A stretch of 64,000 nt of DNA, from contig NZ_CP117880.1 in NCBI RefSeq assembly GCF_028736175.1, positions 4,464,001 to 4,528,000 of the forward strand, in the 5' to 3' direction. Under the pieces are notes generated by a model that saw nothing but the letters and a program-made list of their open reading frames with translations, made no database searches and was not told the DNA's origin. Position 1 is the first letter of the stretch. Each line of letters starts with the position of its first letter. Positions 8,303 to 17,593 of the stretch are shown piece after piece. The position numbers and the translations under genes were made by a program. The stretch is from Sphingobacterium oryzagri (lineage in GTDB: Bacteria > Bacteroidota > Bacteroidia > Sphingobacteriales > Sphingobacteriaceae).

Positions 8303-10411
8303 ATGGGATTAATGAGCTATTTGCGGAACCGAGCGGGGTTGGTAGTTACCATCATCGGTTTGGCAATTGTTGCGTTTTTATTAGGAGACATCATCAATGT
8401 GGGTACTCCTTTCTGGATGAAGAGTCAAAATCAGGTTGGTAACGTAAACGGTGAGTCTATCGATTATCAGGCATTCAATGCGCAGGTTGATCAAACGACA
8501 GCCATGTATCAACAACAAATGGGTGGCGCGGCATCTCCACAGATCCGCAACTACGCTGTTCAACAAGTTTGGAATCAGTTTGTTTCGCAAGAATTGTTAA
8601 AGCAAGAAATCGAAAAATTGGGATTGACTGTTGGAAAAGACGAATTGAATAGCTTAGTAACAGGCACTAATCCATCGCCGCAAATCGTGCAAGCATTCAC
8701 CAGTCCAGAAACGGGCACCTTCGACAAAAACCAGCTGATGACATTCATCTCCCAGGTAAACACACAGGGCACACCGGAAATGCAGGCGCAATGGAATGCA
8801 CTTTTGGAAAACATCAGAAATGAGCGTTTAAACCAAAAATATTCCAACCTATTGAGCAACAGTGTTTATGTTACGTCATTAGAAGCGCAAGACGAATATA
8901 ACAACCGCAATAAACTGGCAAACTTTAAATATTTGCTGTTAGACTACTCATCTATTAAAGATGGCGAAATCAAATTGACAGACAGCGATTACAAAGCCTA
9001 TTACGACGCGCACAAAAACACGTTTAAAAACCCGGAAGAAAGCAGAACAGTAGAATATGTATTGTTTGATGCTACACCAACAGCAAATGATACGGCTGCG
9101 ACAAAATCTACCATCGAGCAATTGAAAGCCGAATTGGTAGCGTCTAAAACGGATTCACTTTTTGCTGCTGTTAATTCCGATACGAAACACCCGTTCACGT
9201 ACATCCGCAAAGGACAAGTGAGCCCGGCATTAGACTCGGTTATTTTTAACGCCGCAGTTGGTACAACGGTAGGTCCTTTCCTTTCTAACGGTGTTTTTGA
9301 AATTGCCAAAGTAGTTGATTCGAAATTTAGCCCAGACTCTGTTCAAGCATCCCATATTCTTTTAAATGCAACAGCCGAAGGTGGTGTCGATAAAGCGAAA
9401 GTAAAGGCAGATTCTATCAAAGGATTGATCCAAAAAGGCGAAAGCTTTGCGGCATTGGCGGTACAATTTAGTGTAGATCAAGGTAGCAAAGTAAACGGTG
9501 GTGATTTAGGAACATTCCCACGCGGGCAGATGGTGCCGGAGTTTGATGAAGCCGTATTCGGCGGAAAAGCAGGTGATGTCATCATTGTCAACAGTCGTTA
9601 CGGTACGCACATCATCAAAATCGAAAAACAGATCGGAAACTCGAAAATTGTCAAAGCGGCCATTGTAGATAAAGCGATCAATAGCGGTAAAGCAACAACA
9701 GAAGCGGCTTACACAAAGGCTAACAATTTCTTTGGTGATGCCAATGACAAAAACTTTACAGAAATTGCCTCGAAGCAAGGTGTAAACGTGCAAAAAGTCG
9801 ATCGCGTTGTAGCGATGGATAATAACTTTAACGGTGTAGAAGTGCCGCGCGATTTGATTCGCTGGATATTCGAAGCCAAAAAAGGCGCTATCACAGAGAA
9901 AGTATTCGATACGGAGCAAAACTTTATTATAGCACGCGTAGTTGATGTTCAGCCAAAAGGCAATTTATCACTTGAAGCTGTGAAACCACATATTGAAGCA
10001 CAGGTTAAAAACGAAGTGAAAGCGAAGATGCTGACCGAGAAAATGAACAACGCCTTAAACGGTTCGTCATCTATTGATCAAGCGGCACAAAAACTAAGCA
10101 AAACTGCTGTTGCTGTAGAAAATATCGTTCTTGCAAACCCTGTTTTACCGGGCATCGCGTTAGAACCTAGTGTCGTGGGTACAGCGTTTGGTTTACAGCC
10201 AAATAAATTATCAAAAACAGTAAAAGGCACGCAAGGTGTATATGCTGTACAGGTAACGGGATTTGTAAATCCGGCCGAATTGGTAGCAAGTGATATGGCA
10301 AATCAAAAGAAACAATTGCTAGGCTCGAAAACACAACGTGCGTGGGCTTCTATCTACCAAGCGCTTCAAAATAAAGCGGATATAGATGACAATCGCATTA
10401 GATTCTATTAA
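8303..10411 (+). CDS. PpiD-like periplasmic peptidyl-prolyl isomerase with SurA-type N domain
   Basis: A 702-residue protein anchored by one N-terminal membrane helix (residues about 10-28). A SurA/PpiD-like chaperone region follows (residues about 45-200), then a parvulin domain around residues 345-440 with VQASHILLNA, GGDLGTFPRGQMVPEFDEAVF and GTHIIKIEKQ. PpiD-type proteins help newly exported proteins fold as they leave the Sec channel and assist outer-membrane proteins. It is a single gene followed by a strong terminator. Confidence 0.9.
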   Translation: MGLMSYLRNRAGLVVTIIGLAIVAFLLGDIINVGTPFWMKSQNQVGNVNGESIDYQAFNAQVDQTTAMYQQQMGGAASPQIRNYAVQQVWNQFVSQELLKQEIEKLGLTVGKDELNSLVTGTNPSPQIVQAFTSPETGTFDKNQLMTFISQVNTQGTPEMQAQWNALLENIRNERLNQKYSNLLSNSVYVTSLEAQDEYNNRNKLANFKYLLLDYSSIKDGEIKLTDSDYKAYYDAHKNTFKNPEESRTVEYVLFDATPTANDTAATKSTIEQLKAELVASKTDSLFAAVNSDTKHPFTYIRKGQVSPALDSVIFNAAVGTTVGPFLSNGVFEIAKVVDSKFSPDSVQASHILLNATAEGGVDKAKVKADSIKGLIQKGESFAALAVQFSVDQGSKVNGGDLGTFPRGQMVPEFDEAVFGGKAGDVIIVNSRYGTHIIKIEKQIGNSKIVKAAIVDKAINSGKATTEAAYTKANNFFGDANDKNFTEIASKQGVNVQKVDRVVAMDNNFNGVEVPRDLIRWIFEAKKGAITEKVFDTEQNFIIARVVDVQPKGNLSLEAVKPHIEAQVKNEVKAKMLTEKMNNALNGSSSIDQAAQKLSKTAVAVENIVLANPVLPGIALEPSVVGTAFGLQPNKLSKTVKGTQGVYAVQVTGFVNPAELVASDMANQKKQLLGSKTQRAWASIYQALQNKADIDDNRIRFY

Positions 10412-10431
10412 GATATAATCAGTAACTTTAT

Positions 10432-10458
10432 AGCCGGACATTTTTTGTCCGGCTTTTT
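10432..10458 (+). terminator. rho-independent terminator after the PpiD-like gene
   Basis: Arms AGCCGGACA (10432-10440) and TGTCCGGCT (10446-10454) form a perfect 9-bp stem with a five-base loop, followed by a T-rich run. It lies 20 bp after the stop codon. Confidence 0.9.
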
Positions 10459-10469
10459 TATTTTGGGAT

Positions 10470-10988
10470 ATGATGGAAATTCAAGAAACTATTGTAAATA
10501 AGGTCGCGCAAAGCGGGCTACGCACGATCGATCTGGCAAAATATGCTCCTCAAGCGGCTATCGTTGTCTACGATATCAAAGACAACCTATTTCATGGATT
10601 AATCTTGAAAGAAAAAGATTTCCGGGACTTTATTAAAGCGCACGACTGGACGCAGTATGCAGACAAACATATCGGTATCATCTGTTCTACCGACGCCATC
10701 GTACCAACGTGGGCTTATATGCTATTGGCCAACAAATTGGAACCTTATGCGTTGTCAGTACATTTCGGCGATAAAGACCTCGTGTTGAACGAGCTTTTTA
10801 GCGCTGCAATAGCATCGATAGACTACGCAGAATACCAAGATCAGCGTGTGGTAGTAAAAGGCTGCGGCGATATTTTCATTCCAGAATCGGCATTCGTAAA
10901 GTTTACCGTAGGTTTAAGTAAAGTAGCAAAAAGCATCATGTATGGCGAGCCTTGCTCTACCGTTCCGGTATTTAAACGAAAAAGTTAA
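10470..10988 (+). CDS. DUF2480 family protein
   Basis: A 172-residue soluble protein with no signal peptide. NKVAQSGLRTIDLAKYAP, the repeated Phe/Asp-rich KEKDFRDFIKAHDW, and C-terminal GDIFIPESAFVKFT match the Bacteroidota-specific DUF2480 family. Its function is not known to me; the usual neighbours are iron-sulfur or housekeeping genes. It starts just after the preceding terminator (ATG at 10470 or the next codon), so it has its own transcription start. Confidence 0.8.
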   Translation: MMEIQETIVNKVAQSGLRTIDLAKYAPQAAIVVYDIKDNLFHGLILKEKDFRDFIKAHDWTQYADKHIGIICSTDAIVPTWAYMLLANKLEPYALSVHFGDKDLVLNELFSAAIASIDYAEYQDQRVVVKGCGDIFIPESAFVKFTVGLSKVAKSIMYGEPCSTVPVFKRKS

Positions 10989-11019
10989 ACTATTGGCATT
11001 CACATTTGTCAATCACTAT

Positions 11020-11811
11020 ATGAAGAAATTATACGCAGTAATTCTATTTTTCGTAGGCAGCATTTGCATCAGCGTTGCGCAGACGCTTCCTTACCTTCCG
11101 CAACCAACCTATAAAGAAGGCGAAAAATTAACTTATAAACTACGTTACGGTATTATCTCCGCAGCTACGGGAACCTTGAAAGTTGAAAAGTCCAAATTGC
11201 GTTTTAGCAACCCCAATGCTTTTCATCTCTCGGCTTTTGGACAAACCTCGGGCGCATTTTCCGTTTTTTACACGGTAAAAAATCAATACGATTCGTACAT
11301 CGACGGCGATACCTACCTCCCCTACCTGTACACCGAAGATATTCACGAGGGCAGCTACAGCAGAAAGGAATACGCGACTTTTGACCACAATAACAAAAAA
11401 GTATCGGGCAAGAAAGGAACATTCAAAAGTCCGACAAGCCAGTTTTTTGACTTATTATCATCGTATTATTTTTCAAGAAATCTCGACCTTAGTTCGCTAA
11501 AGAAAGGCGACACATTTAAGATCACGTACTTTCTTAATGATGAGGTATCGCAATTGGCGGTGCAGTATGTTGGCCTCGAAAAGATCAATACTTCGCTGGG
11601 TATGGTGGAATGTATTAAGTTTAGTCCGGAGATAAAACCAGGCCGTATTTTTAAGAAAGACAGCAAACTATATTTGTGGGTGACCAATGATGGCAACCGG
11701 ATTCCGGTAAAAGCGGAAGTCGAAATATTGATCGGTTCGGTCACGATGGAACTGGTACAAGCTAGCGGATTGAAACATAAGTTAGGACAACGCGTAAGTT
11801 ATTCAAAATAA
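11020..11811 (+). CDS. DUF3108 family exported protein
   Basis: A 263-residue protein from ATG 11020; the frame runs upstream into the DUF2480 gene, but the signal peptide (MKKLYAVILFFVGSICISVAQ) fixes the start. YKEGEKLTYKLRYGIISAATGTL is the DUF3108 hallmark. The rest is beta-rich and ends with HKLGQRVSY. Family members are periplasmic or outer-membrane associated and of unknown function. It lies 31 bp after DUF2480 and 7 bp before DUF3109, so the three probably form one operon. Confidence 0.82.
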   Translation: MKKLYAVILFFVGSICISVAQTLPYLPQPTYKEGEKLTYKLRYGIISAATGTLKVEKSKLRFSNPNAFHLSAFGQTSGAFSVFYTVKNQYDSYIDGDTYLPYLYTEDIHEGSYSRKEYATFDHNNKKVSGKKGTFKSPTSQFFDLLSSYYFSRNLDLSSLKKGDTFKITYFLNDEVSQLAVQYVGLEKINTSLGMVECIKFSPEIKPGRIFKKDSKLYLWVTNDGNRIPVKAEVEILIGSVTMELVQASGLKHKLGQRVSYSK

Positions 11812-11818
11812 AAAAACA

Positions 11819-12382
11819 ATGATAGAAGTAGGTCATGTATTGGTGCATGAAGACATTATTAAAAATGACTTTGTTTGCAATTTGACAAAATGTAAGGGCA
11901 TATGTTGTGTAGAAGGAGATGCTGGGGCACCTTTACATGCGCAGGAGACCGAAATCTTAAAACAGATCTATCCGAAAGTTAAACCTTACATGACGGCAGC
12001 CGGTATTCAGGCTATCGAAGAGCAAGGAACACACGTTGTAGACGCTGACGGTGATTTAACGACCACCTGCGTCGACGGCGATAAAGAGTGTGCTTACGTT
12101 ACCTGGGATAACGGAATCACAAAATGTGCAATTGAAAAAGCGTATGAACTGGGCGAGGTCGATTGGAAAAAACCGATCTCCTGCCATCTATATCCTATAC
12201 GCACCACCCAGTATCCAGAATTTGAAGTTCTGCACTACGATCGTTGGCACATTTGCCACGATGCTTGTACTTTTGGAAAAGAACTGGGCGTCCCCGTGTA
12301 CAAATTTTTGAAAGACCCACTGATTCGCGCGTATGGAAACGATTGGTATAAAGAATTGGAATTAGCAGTCGACGCTTTATAA
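11819..12382 (+). CDS. DUF3109 family cysteine-rich protein
   Basis: A 187-residue cytoplasmic protein with many cysteines: Cys20, Cys25, Cys29 and Cys30 in FVCNLTKCKGICC, then further Cys in TTTCVDGDKECAY, TKCAIE, SCHLYP and HICHDAC. This fits the DUF3109 family, related in pattern to YkgJ-type putative metal or Fe-S binding proteins. It follows the DUF3108 gene by 7 bp. The bound cofactor (zinc or iron-sulfur) is a guess from the cysteine spacing; no enzyme activity is known. Confidence 0.85.
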   Translation: MIEVGHVLVHEDIIKNDFVCNLTKCKGICCVEGDAGAPLHAQETEILKQIYPKVKPYMTAAGIQAIEEQGTHVVDADGDLTTTCVDGDKECAYVTWDNGITKCAIEKAYELGEVDWKKPISCHLYPIRTTQYPEFEVLHYDRWHICHDACTFGKELGVPVYKFLKDPLIRAYGNDWYKELELAVDAL

Positions 12383-12445
12383 TCTATTTCTTATATTTAT
12401 CGCAGTTTTAACCGCTTAAAAGATATGGTTATCTAACCATTTTCC

Positions 12446-13417
12446 ATGCTGAAATTAAAAGATATACAAACTCCAATAGCACAAGAGCTTAAAATATTTG
12501 AAGGCCGATTTAAAGAATCGATGCGAAGCTCTGTCCCCTTGTTAAATCGTATTACCCAATACATCATTAAGCAAAAGGGGAAGCAAATGCGTCCGATGTT
12601 TGTTTTTCTGTCGGCTGGCTTATGCGGTAATATAAACGATTCCACCTATCGTGGCGCCTCACTGGTCGAGCTGTTGCACACCGCCTCCTTAGTGCATGAC
12701 GATGTCGTTGATAATGCCAACGAGCGTCGAGGTTTTTTCAGCGTAAACGCCTTGTGGAAAAATAAAGTAGCCGTGTTGATAGGCGATTTCCTTTTGGCCA
12801 AAGGCTTACTACTTTCCGTTCGAAATGATGAGCATACCCTGTTAAAGATTGTATCAGAAGCCGTAGAGCAAATGAGCGAAGGTGAACTGCTACAAATTGA
12901 GAAAGCCCGTAAACTTGATATCCAGGAAGATATATATTTCGAAATCATCCGTAAAAAAACAGCATCTTTGATAGCTTCATGCTGCGCCTGCGGAGCGGCC
13001 TCAACAGCTGTTGCCGATGAAAAAGTACAATTGCTGCGCACATTTGGCGAAAAAGTAGGTATCGCCTTCCAGATAAAAGATGATCTTTTTGATTTCGGGC
13101 TTGATGATGTCGGTAAGCCGGTAGGCAACGATATTAAAGAAAAGAAAATGACCTTGCCTTTGATCTATGCTCTGAAAAACACCAGTACCACAGAGAAGAG
13201 AAGGATAATAAACTTAGTGCGTAACCATAGCGAAAACAAAGAAAAAGTAGCGGAAGTGATCGCTTTTGTTCGCACAAGCGGCGGGATGGATTACGCGAGA
13301 GAAATGATGCTGCGTTACCAGCAAGAAGCTTTTGATATTCTGGCTACCTTTCCGGATAATGCTTACCGCGTAGCCTTGGAACAACTGGTGAGATTTACAA
13401 CAGAACGAACTAAATAA
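12446..13417 (+). CDS. all-trans polyprenyl diphosphate synthase
   Basis: A 323-residue class I prenyltransferase. The first Asp-rich motif is LVHDDVVDNANERRG (Asp85, Asp86, Asp89) and the second is FQIKDDLFDF near residue 212; the two bind Mg-diphosphate. GKQMRP near residue 45 binds the homoallylic substrate. It extends farnesyl or geranyl diphosphate with isopentenyl diphosphate, probably for the menaquinone side chain; length and motifs resemble IspB/HepT types. Chain length cannot be read from the sequence. It sits 7 bp upstream of the TerC gene. Confidence 0.9.
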   Translation: MLKLKDIQTPIAQELKIFEGRFKESMRSSVPLLNRITQYIIKQKGKQMRPMFVFLSAGLCGNINDSTYRGASLVELLHTASLVHDDVVDNANERRGFFSVNALWKNKVAVLIGDFLLAKGLLLSVRNDEHTLLKIVSEAVEQMSEGELLQIEKARKLDIQEDIYFEIIRKKTASLIASCCACGAASTAVADEKVQLLRTFGEKVGIAFQIKDDLFDFGLDDVGKPVGNDIKEKKMTLPLIYALKNTSTTEKRRIINLVRNHSENKEKVAEVIAFVRTSGGMDYAREMMLRYQQEAFDILATFPDNAYRVALEQLVRFTTERTK

Positions 13418-13424
13418 AACAAAT

Positions 13425-14477
13425 ATGAGTCACGAGTTGCTATTTTTTGGAGGATTTATTGTCTTTATTATCCTCATGCTTGCCATAGACTTAGGGTTAT
13501 TTTCAAAAAGCGACAAGCCAGTAACACTTAAATCTGCCGCGATTATGAGCGGTATCTGGGTTTTATTTGCTTTGGGGTTTGGACTGGTCTTATACTTTTG
13601 GGGAAACCAGCTCCACGACGTACATGATTTGGCAAGTTTAAAAGCCATTATCGAAAAACATTACCATAACATTACCCCCATAGCAAATGATGTGGCGGCA
13701 AGCATACAACTTTACAACAAAACCTTAATGTTTGAATATTTAACGGGTTATGTTGTCGAATATGCGCTCTCTGTAGACAATATTTTTGTGATGGTTTTAC
13801 TATTCTCTTCTTTTGGTATTCCGGAAAAATACTACCATAAAGTATTAGTTTGGGGTATTATCGGGGCCATCTTGCTACGCTGTATATTCATCTTCGTTGG
13901 AGCTGCACTGATCGCCAAATTTGGCTGGATACTGTACGTCTTTGGTGCGTTTTTGGTTTACACCGGTATCAACATGTATATCAACCGAAATAAGGAAGAA
14001 GAAGTGGATCCGCAAAACCACCCCGTGGTAAAGTTTGCGTCCAAATATTTCAAGGTCACGCCGCGTCTGGATGGTGGAAAGTTCTTCCATATCGAAAATG
14101 GCGTACGCTACATGACGCCGCTTTTTTTAGTCTTGTTGGTTATTGAGTTTACCGATTTGATATTTGCGGTAGATTCCATTCCGGCAATTTTCTCGGTAAC
14201 AAAAGATCCGTATATCGTGTTCTTCTCTAATATTTTTGCGGTGTTAGGATTGCGTTCGATGTTTTTCCTGCTGGTCAATGTGATTCACAAATTCCACTAC
14301 CTGAAAGTTGGATTAGCATTCTTGCTTATCTTCATCGGTGCGAAAATGCTGTTGCACAGCTGGCTGGAGTCTATTGGATTCCAAACTATCCATTCTTTGA
14401 TCATCATCGTCTCGATATTGGTCATCAGCATCGTCGCTTCGCTGCTGTTTCCGAAAAAAGAAAATTTATCGCATTAA
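13425..14477 (+). CDS. TerC/Alx family integral membrane protein
   Basis: A 350-residue protein with about nine membrane helices. EYALSVDNIFVMVLLFSSF and EFTDLIFAVDSIPAIFSVT are the paired acidic membrane motifs of the TerC/Alx family (LysE superfamily). Family members export Mn2+ (Alx, MntX) or are linked with tellurite resistance; no other ter genes are near, so metal-ion homeostasis is more likely than tellurite resistance. It follows the polyprenyl synthase by 7 bp and ends at a strong hairpin terminator. Confidence 0.88.
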   Translation: MSHELLFFGGFIVFIILMLAIDLGLFSKSDKPVTLKSAAIMSGIWVLFALGFGLVLYFWGNQLHDVHDLASLKAIIEKHYHNITPIANDVAASIQLYNKTLMFEYLTGYVVEYALSVDNIFVMVLLFSSFGIPEKYYHKVLVWGIIGAILLRCIFIFVGAALIAKFGWILYVFGAFLVYTGINMYINRNKEEEVDPQNHPVVKFASKYFKVTPRLDGGKFFHIENGVRYMTPLFLVLLVIEFTDLIFAVDSIPAIFSVTKDPYIVFFSNIFAVLGLRSMFFLLVNVIHKFHYLKVGLAFLLIFIGAKMLLHSWLESIGFQTIHSLIIIVSILVISIVASLLFPKKENLSH

Positions 14478-14518
14478 TCACATAAAAAAGGCTCTGAAAA
14501 AGAGCCTTTTTTATGTGA
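14478..14518. terminator. 18-bp hairpin terminator after the TerC-family gene
   Basis: A perfect 18-bp stem (14478-14495 with 14501-14518) around a GAAAA loop. Each arm holds a run of six A or T, so it can act as an intrinsic terminator in either direction. It begins at the base after the stop codon. Confidence 0.88.
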
Positions 14519-14589
14519 TATGAATTTTACAATGGAATTTTAGCTTAACCTGCTGTAAAATTATAACTTCGTAAAATTAAACAACACAA

Positions 14590-15774
14590 ATGAACTGGAA
14601 TAAATCAATATTACTCGCGGCAGCGTTATTTTCGGCTACCGTAAACGTTAATGCGCAGGATAACCTGATCAATTCGTTAAAAAACAACGCCAGCGATAAC
14701 AGCAAAGAAGGCTTTAAATTTACAGAAGTTATCAACCTGGCCAATACCTCCATCAAAGATCAAGGCTCTTCGGGCACATGCTGGTCATACTCCGGCAATT
14801 CCTTTCTGGAGTCTGAAATGATTAGAATGGGCAAACAGCCGATCGAAATTTCGCAAATTTTTACGGCACGCAATACTTACATTGAGAAAGCTAAAAACTT
14901 CGTCCGCTTGCATGGCGATCAAGCACAAGGTGACGGTGGTCAGTTGCATGATGTGTTGACAATTTTCCGCAAATACGGCGCTGTACCACGCGAAGTGTAC
15001 AGCGGATTGCCAACAGACCAAACCCGCAATAACTTTTCGGAAATGGGCCCGCTTTTACAAGGGATGACCGAAACCGTCGCTAAAAGCAAAAAACCAAGCA
15101 GCAACTGGCTGCATGCTTTTACAGCAGCTATGGATGCTTACCTCGGCGAGGTGCCAACATCGTTTTCATACAAGGGCAAAACCTATACGCCACGCACTTT
15201 TGCCGATCAAGTTATCGGAATTAATCCAGATGATTATGTCGGTATTTCCTCTTTTGACGAACATGCGTATTACAAACCTTTCGTGCTGCTTATTCCAGAC
15301 AACTGGTCGTTCGAGCGTTTTTATAACGTACAGATCAACGACCTGACAGATATCATTGATCATGCTTTGGAAAACGGATATACCGTAGCCTGGGCAACCG
15401 ATGTCTCAGAAAAAAGCTTCAGCTGGAAAAACGGTGTAGCGTATGTGCCGGAAAAACCATTTGAACAAATGACGAAAGCGGAACAAGAAAACATGTTTAA
15501 CGGACCGAAAGCAGAACCTGTTATTACAGCTGCGCAGCGCCAAGAGGCATTTGATAACTACAGCACGACAGATGACCACGGTATGCACATTGTAGGTACC
15601 GTGAAAGATCAGAATGGAAAGCCGTATTATATCGTAAAAAACTCTTGGGGCGAATCTAACGACTACAAAGGTTATATGTACGCCAGCAAAGAGTATGTTC
15701 GTTACAAAACAATTTCTATCTTGTTACACAAAAAAGCGTTAACAAAAAATATGCAGTCTAAATTGGCGCTATAG
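14590..15774 (+). CDS. exported C1 cysteine peptidase (bleomycin hydrolase/PepC type)
   Basis: A 394-residue protein with a signal peptide ending VNAQ (about residue 23). The catalytic Cys64 sits in SSGTCWSYSG after the oxyanion Gln (KDQGSSGTC). His330 lies in DDHGMHIVG and Asn351 in VKNSWGE, completing the papain-like triad in the order typical of the C1B aminopeptidases. Unlike classical cytoplasmic bleomycin hydrolase it is exported, so it would act on peptides in the periplasm or outside. It is flanked by terminators and thus monocistronic. Confidence 0.87.
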   Translation: MNWNKSILLAAALFSATVNVNAQDNLINSLKNNASDNSKEGFKFTEVINLANTSIKDQGSSGTCWSYSGNSFLESEMIRMGKQPIEISQIFTARNTYIEKAKNFVRLHGDQAQGDGGQLHDVLTIFRKYGAVPREVYSGLPTDQTRNNFSEMGPLLQGMTETVAKSKKPSSNWLHAFTAAMDAYLGEVPTSFSYKGKTYTPRTFADQVIGINPDDYVGISSFDEHAYYKPFVLLIPDNWSFERFYNVQINDLTDIIDHALENGYTVAWATDVSEKSFSWKNGVAYVPEKPFEQMTKAEQENMFNGPKAEPVITAAQRQEAFDNYSTTDDHGMHIVGTVKDQNGKPYYIVKNSWGESNDYKGYMYASKEYVRYKTISILLHKKALTKNMQSKLAL

Positions 15775-15792
15775 CCACTTTTTTACTGAGTT

Positions 15793-15828
15793 AAAAAAAT
15801 CCAAGAATATTTTCTTGGATTTTTTTTT
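15793..15828. terminator. hairpin terminator after the C1 peptidase
   Basis: Arms AAAAAAATCCAAGAA and its complement (15793-15807 / 15812-15826) surround a four-base loop and run into a T tract. It can end transcription of the peptidase gene. Confidence 0.85.
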
Positions 15829-15884
15829 GAAATTTTCGTAGATTAAGCTTCAGATAACGAAATACCTTAACAAAATCAGCTATT

Positions 15885-17126
15885 ATGAAGAAGTTTCTTT
15901 TTATATGCTTTATTTTTCCGCTGCTATCCGTAGCGCAGGAAAAAGGAATAGCATTCGAACATGACAGTAACTGGGATAAAGTAAAAGCGAAAGCAAAGGC
16001 AGAAAACAAACATATTTTTGTCGACTGTTTTACCACCTGGTGCGGCCCCTGCAAATACATGTCAGCCAATATATTTCCGCAGGAAAAAGTAGGCGATTTT
16101 TTCAATGCTAATTTTGTTAATCTTAAACTGCAGATGGATGAAACAAAAGAGGATAGTGAGGAGGTAAAATCATGGTATGCCGAGGCGAAACGTTTTGCTA
16201 CAGATTACACGGTGCGCGCCTATCCTACTTTCCTGATCTTCAATCCTGACGGCGAACTGGTGCATCGTATCGTGGGCGGCGGTGAGGCTGACGCATTTAT
16301 CGAACGCGCACAGGCTGGTTTAGACCCGGAGCAGCAATATGAAACGCTCGTCAAGAAATTTGAAGCGCATCCAAACGATGCGGATATAGCAAAGAAAACA
16401 GCAAGTGTGGCCAGCGCTGCTTATGATGAAGCACTTGGCCAGCGAGCCATCGAGCGATATATCTCGTTGAAAGGCGCAGAAAAATTACTGAATGCCGAAG
16501 ATATCAACCTGTTGATTGACGGGGCCACCTCGAGCAACTCCGCATCTTATGCCGTGCTCCGTGACAACCGTGAAAAAGTAGATGAATTGCTTGCTGAAAA
16601 GGGCTTTACCATCAACGATATTCTATCTTCCGTTTTATCCAGAGAATTGATCATGCCATCTTTACGCGAGAAAGACAAGGAAATTGATTTTGCTGCGCTC
16701 AAACAACGCATCGAAAAAGAGCATCCGTATGTCGATATGGCAGCCTCGATTACGCGTGCAAAAACGCAATATTATTTAACAAAGAAAAACTGGCCAGCAT
16801 TTAAAGACGCGGTAAATGAATTTATCGCCAACAGCAAAAATCCGGTAGCGCCAATGTCTTTAAACAATTTTGCCTGGTCCATCTTCGAAAATTGTGATGA
16901 TGCAGCATGTTTACAAGCCGCATTAACCTGGAGCAAACAGTCGCTCGAAGGCGGCGAAAACCCGATGTATCTGGACACCTACGCCAACTTACTCTACAAA
17001 TCTGGCGATAAAGAAAATGCTATCAAATGGCAAGAGAAAGCGGTAGAAAATGCGCAAGAAGCCGACAGGGAAAACTACCTGGCGACTTTAGATAAAATGA
17101 AAAAAGGTGAGCCTACCTGGGATTAG
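15885..17126 (+). CDS. exported thioredoxin-fold protein with long helical C-terminal region
   Basis: A 413-residue protein. Residues 1-18 are a signal peptide. The thioredoxin domain (about residues 25-150) has TTWCGPCKYM with Cys53 and Cys56 and the cis-Pro segment RAYPTFLIFNPDG. Residues about 160-413 are Ala/Glu-rich helices resembling TPR-like repeats, ending MYLDTYANLLYKSGDKENAIKWQEKA, a clear TPR-like unit. It probably works as a periplasmic disulfide reductase or isomerase with a protein-binding tail. The partner is unknown. Confidence 0.85.
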   Translation: MKKFLFICFIFPLLSVAQEKGIAFEHDSNWDKVKAKAKAENKHIFVDCFTTWCGPCKYMSANIFPQEKVGDFFNANFVNLKLQMDETKEDSEEVKSWYAEAKRFATDYTVRAYPTFLIFNPDGELVHRIVGGGEADAFIERAQAGLDPEQQYETLVKKFEAHPNDADIAKKTASVASAAYDEALGQRAIERYISLKGAEKLLNAEDINLLIDGATSSNSASYAVLRDNREKVDELLAEKGFTINDILSSVLSRELIMPSLREKDKEIDFAALKQRIEKEHPYVDMAASITRAKTQYYLTKKNWPAFKDAVNEFIANSKNPVAPMSLNNFAWSIFENCDDAACLQAALTWSKQSLEGGENPMYLDTYANLLYKSGDKENAIKWQEKAVENAQEADRENYLATLDKMKKGEPTWD

Positions 17127-17593
17127 TTTTCTAGACTGTATAAAGACAAGCTATTATTGGCAGAAGCCAAAGTAGCAAAAAAAAATAACAGGCTGTTTAA
17201 AAAGATAATTGATTAAACTCGACAAACATCATGGAGAGGGAGCATGACGAAGCTATCCGCATTTTTATTTTGCAAGATTGGTTTCCTACAAAGCTGCCTC
17301 CGGCGGTCACCCATCCTGCTAGCCATGACGAAAATTAATCGCTTTTTAAACAGCCTGGTTATTATGATTCATACCGAATAGTTGGGTGGAGATAATGTTA
17401 GATATAGCAGTTTATCCCCCATTTCTAATAAAATGATGTATCGCTTACAGCACAAAATACAAGGCTGTAAACCTTAATTCTCCCTTAAGACACGCCGCTG
17501 AAACATGTTTACGCTTGTTATCAAAATAGGGGAAAATATGAGTAATTGATAAGCTCGTCTGCTCCCGAACTCCGTAGTACAAAATCTAAAAAA
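17127..17593. other. gene-free stretch upstream of the 21-bp array
   Basis: No convincing open frame. It contains the inverted-repeat-bounded element at 17189-17357; from 17358 to 17593 I see nothing recognisable. The minus-strand frame that crosses the array continues here to 17474 but shows no family resemblance. Confidence 0.6.
17189..17357. mobile_element. MITE-like non-coding element with 16-bp terminal inverted repeats
   Basis: CAGGCTGTTTAAAAAG at 17189-17204 is repeated exactly as its reverse complement at 17342-17357, bounding a 169-bp segment without a reading frame. Inside, a GCATGACGAAG motif and ATGACGAAAA occur near opposite ends. Size, perfect inverted ends and intergenic position suggest a miniature inverted-repeat element or a dispersed repeat. 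I see no clear target-site duplication, so mobility is inferred. Confidence 0.5.
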
